From assembly GCA_023417735.1 (NCBI GenBank), contig JAEZEK010000120.1, forward strand, positions 1 to 6,187: DNA of 6,187 nucleotides. Direction: 5' to 3'. Below, piece by piece: positions 5,659 through 6,187 of this stretch. The number at the start of each line of letters is the position of its first letter. Positions within the stretch are counted from its first letter, which is position 1. The notes under the pieces were generated by a model. That model was not told where the DNA came from, ran no database searches, and saw only the letters and a list, made by a program, of their open reading frames with translations. The position numbers and the translations under genes were made by a program. Source of the DNA: Pseudomonadota bacterium (GTDB lineage Bacteria; Pseudomonadota; Alphaproteobacteria; Rhizobiales; Afifellaceae).

Positions 5659-6187
5659 GCGATCTCACCGCCCTCACCATCGCCGCCATCCGCGAGGGGC
5701 TGCGCAAGAAGGAATTCTCGGCCGCCGAGCTGACCGAATCCTATCTCGACGCGATCGACCGCTCCAACGAGGCGCTCAACGCCTATGTCGTCGTCACCCA
5801 CGAGCGCGCCCGCGACATGGCGGCGGACGCGCAGCGGCGGATCGCCCGCGACGAGGCGCGTCCCCTCGAAGGCGTGCCGCTCGGCATCAAGGACCTGTTC
5901 TGCACGCGCGGCGTCCACAGCCAGGCGGCGAGCCACATCCTGGACGGCTTCGAGCCTCCCTACGAATCGACCGTCACCGCGAACCTCTGGCGCGACGGCG
6001 CCGTCATGCTCGGCAAGCTCAACATGGACGAGTTCGCGATGGGCTCCTCCAACGAGACGAGCCATTACGGGCCGGTCGTCAATCCGTGGCGGCGCAACGC
6101 GGCGGGCGACGGCCAGAACGATGCGCGCCTCGTGCCGGGCGGCTCGTCGGGCGGATCGGCGGCCGCGGTCGCGGCGAGGCTCTGCGC
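5655..6187 (+). CDS. gatA: Asp/Glu-tRNA amidotransferase subunit GatA, N-terminal 177 residues (3' end outside window)
   Basis: GatA is the amidase subunit of GatCAB: it hydrolyses glutamine to release ammonia, which is channelled to GatB for amidation of the mischarged tRNA. The first 177 residues of a protein normally near 480-500 are present. [12 protein letters not shown] (71-82) carries catalytic K79, and [15 protein letters not shown] (120-134) is a conserved family stretch. The Ser-rich amidase signature [14 protein letters not shown] (161-174) supplies the cis-Ser of the Ser-cisSer-Lys triad (probably S164). The nucleophilic Ser should lie just beyond the window end, so the full active site cannot be confirmed. 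ATG 5655 overlaps the acetyltransferase stop in an ATGA, with only a weak AGG upstream, suggesting coupled translation. The linker [21 protein letters not shown] (143-163) looks a few residues longer than I recall for relatives. Confidence 0.96.
   Translation, partial: MSDLTALTIAAIREGLRKKEFSAAELTESYLDAIDRSNEALNAYVVVTHERARDMAADAQRRIARDEARPLEGVPLGIKDLFCTRGVHSQAASHILDGFEPPYESTVTANLWRDGAVMLGKLNMDEFAMGSSNETSHYGPVVNPWRRNAAGDGQNDARLVPGGSSGGSAAAVAARLC

Noticed and set aside
1..6187. Mobile element, CRISPR array, tRNA/rRNA gene, toxin-antitoxin or defence module
   Set aside because: Nearly every base is covered by recognised housekeeping genes. I saw no transposase or integrase, no regular repeats, no tRNA-like fold and no shift in composition suggesting transferred DNA.

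Overview
The window is high-GC DNA (about 70% G+C by eye, with G/C-rich third codon positions) in which nine consecutive genes all lie on the + strand. It is core housekeeping sequence with no mobile element, RNA gene, CRISPR array or defence locus that I can see. The order pdxJ-acpS-lepB-rnc-era-recO is a familiar alphaproteobacterial arrangement. Together with the protein sequences, it points to a high-GC alphaproteobacterium, most likely of the Hyphomicrobiales (Rhizobiales) or a neighbouring order. The species cannot be named from this sequence.

Region 1 (1-4080) is the pdxJ...recO block. The window opens inside pdxJ (pyridoxine 5'-phosphate synthase, C-terminal part only). Next come acpS (holo-ACP synthase), lepB (signal peptidase I), rnc (RNase III), era (ribosome-assembly GTPase) and recO (recombination mediator). 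Spacing is very tight: a 4-base ATGA overlap for pdxJ/acpS, another for lepB/rnc, 16 bases of overlap for rnc/era, and 9 bases between era and recO. The only sizeable gap is 75 bases between acpS and lepB. This looks like one transcription unit, or two if a promoter sits in that gap, with translational coupling at several junctions.

Region 2 (4081-6187) starts 32 bases after recO with a UPF0173-type metallo-beta-lactamase-fold hydrolase. After a 79-base gap that holds a plausible promoter come gatC, a GNAT acetyltransferase gene and the start of gatA, which runs off the window. GatC and GatA are two subunits of the tRNA-dependent amidotransferase GatCAB, which converts Glu-tRNA(Gln) to Gln-tRNA(Gln) (or Asp-tRNA(Asn) to Asn-tRNA(Asn)). 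The GNAT gene is packed between them, 3 bases after gatC and overlapping gatA by 4 bases.

The genes share growth-linked roles: cofactor and lipid-carrier maturation, protein secretion, RNA processing and ribosome assembly, DNA repair, and tRNA charging. The most noteworthy points are the acetyltransferase inside the gat operon, the joining of the recO block to the UPF0173/gat block, and a seemingly long linker in GatA just before its Ser-rich signature. I found no evidence of a previously undescribed system. No stretch longer than 300 bases lacks a gene.
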